Source of the DNA: JAHECQ01 sp047638695
GTDB taxonomy: Bacteria > Actinomycetota > Acidimicrobiia > Acidimicrobiales > SZUA-35
NCBI GenBank assembly: GCA_047638695.1
Contig: JBLINY010000050.1
Span: 1 to 29,960 of the forward strand
Length of the DNA stretch: 29,960 nucleotides
Direction of reading: 5' to 3'
A program made the translations under genes and the position numbers. The first letter of the stretch is position 1. Each line of letters starts with the position of its first letter. This document shows positions 29,698 to 29,960 of the stretch, piece after piece. The notes below the pieces were generated by a model. The model did no database searches. It had not been told where the DNA came from and saw nothing but the letters and a program-made list of their open reading frames with translations.

Positions 29698-29960
29698 GGG
29701 AGTTCTAAGCCCTCATGGGCCGCAACTGCTAGCCCATTGTTTGCGCACGGGCTCGGCAGGGATGCGCTCGGTAACGCAGCCCAGAACGCCTCAAAGTCCC
29801 GTCTCGTGACCATCCGGTCGTGCCGGATAGCGAGCATCGCTACGTCCCTGGGTCGCTGCTTCTGGTCTCGGCTCGTGTGTGGGGGGTCTTGCCATCGAAT
29901 TCGGAGGTCGGATTCGTGGCGGGTTCCCGGCGAACCTATCCTCGACAGGCGAGGGGAAGG
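29698..29960 (-). other. Open frame running in from the right edge
   Basis: A - strand frame is open from the window edge to a stop near 29683. It includes DQKQRPRDVAMLAIRHDRM followed by VTRRDFEAFWAAL, which has the look of a real C terminus. I do not recognise it and cannot see its start, so it is noted only as a possible partial gene. Confidence 0.25.

Overview
The window looks like chromosomal DNA of a high-GC actinobacterium, possibly from the Acidimicrobiia (class is an inference). The reasons are the strong G/C third positions, a DUF3499-type protein, an actinobacterial-type HD tail domain, and many starts that lie exactly 6-7 nt after a TANNNT -10 box, as expected for leaderless mRNAs.

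Bases 1-14732 read as ordinary, densely packed chromosome. In order they hold the 3' end of gcvP, a DUF3499-like gene, an overlapping pair of sulfotransferases, an alkyltransferase-like (ATL/MGMT-family) gene overlapping an HD-domain gene that resembles only the tail of a CCA-adding enzyme, and several envelope or membrane proteins of unknown role. These are followed by the ribosome-rescue hydrolase ArfB, a membrane-anchored trypsin-like protease, a succinate-semialdehyde-type dehydrogenase, an RND permease, and a divergent homocysteine S-methyltransferase.

Bases 14777-17445 form a small integrated element. tRNA-Arg(CCT) is intact at the left edge. A 42-bp copy of its 3' end (41/42 identical) lies at 17404-17445. 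Between them are a parDE toxin-antitoxin pair, an N-terminally damaged vapC, a two-gene nucleotidyltransferase module with a small helical partner, and a sensor-kinase scrap. A 20-bp repeat containing two TGGGACA units occurs twice inside. No integrase is present.

Bases 17497-26590 are accessory DNA: a small acidic protein, a secreted RTX-like beta-roll protein, a MerR-VOC fusion with its own MerR-type promoter, a frameshifted NERD-domain gene, several short orphan secreted or membrane proteins, an enolase-superfamily enzyme, a vapBC pair and a truncated SDR gene. Seven copies of an intergenic repeat, all in the same orientation, separate these cargo blocks. This cassette-like layout is the most unusual feature of the window. 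Bases 27149-29544 return to metabolic-type genes: two crotonase-fold enzymes and a PH-like protein.
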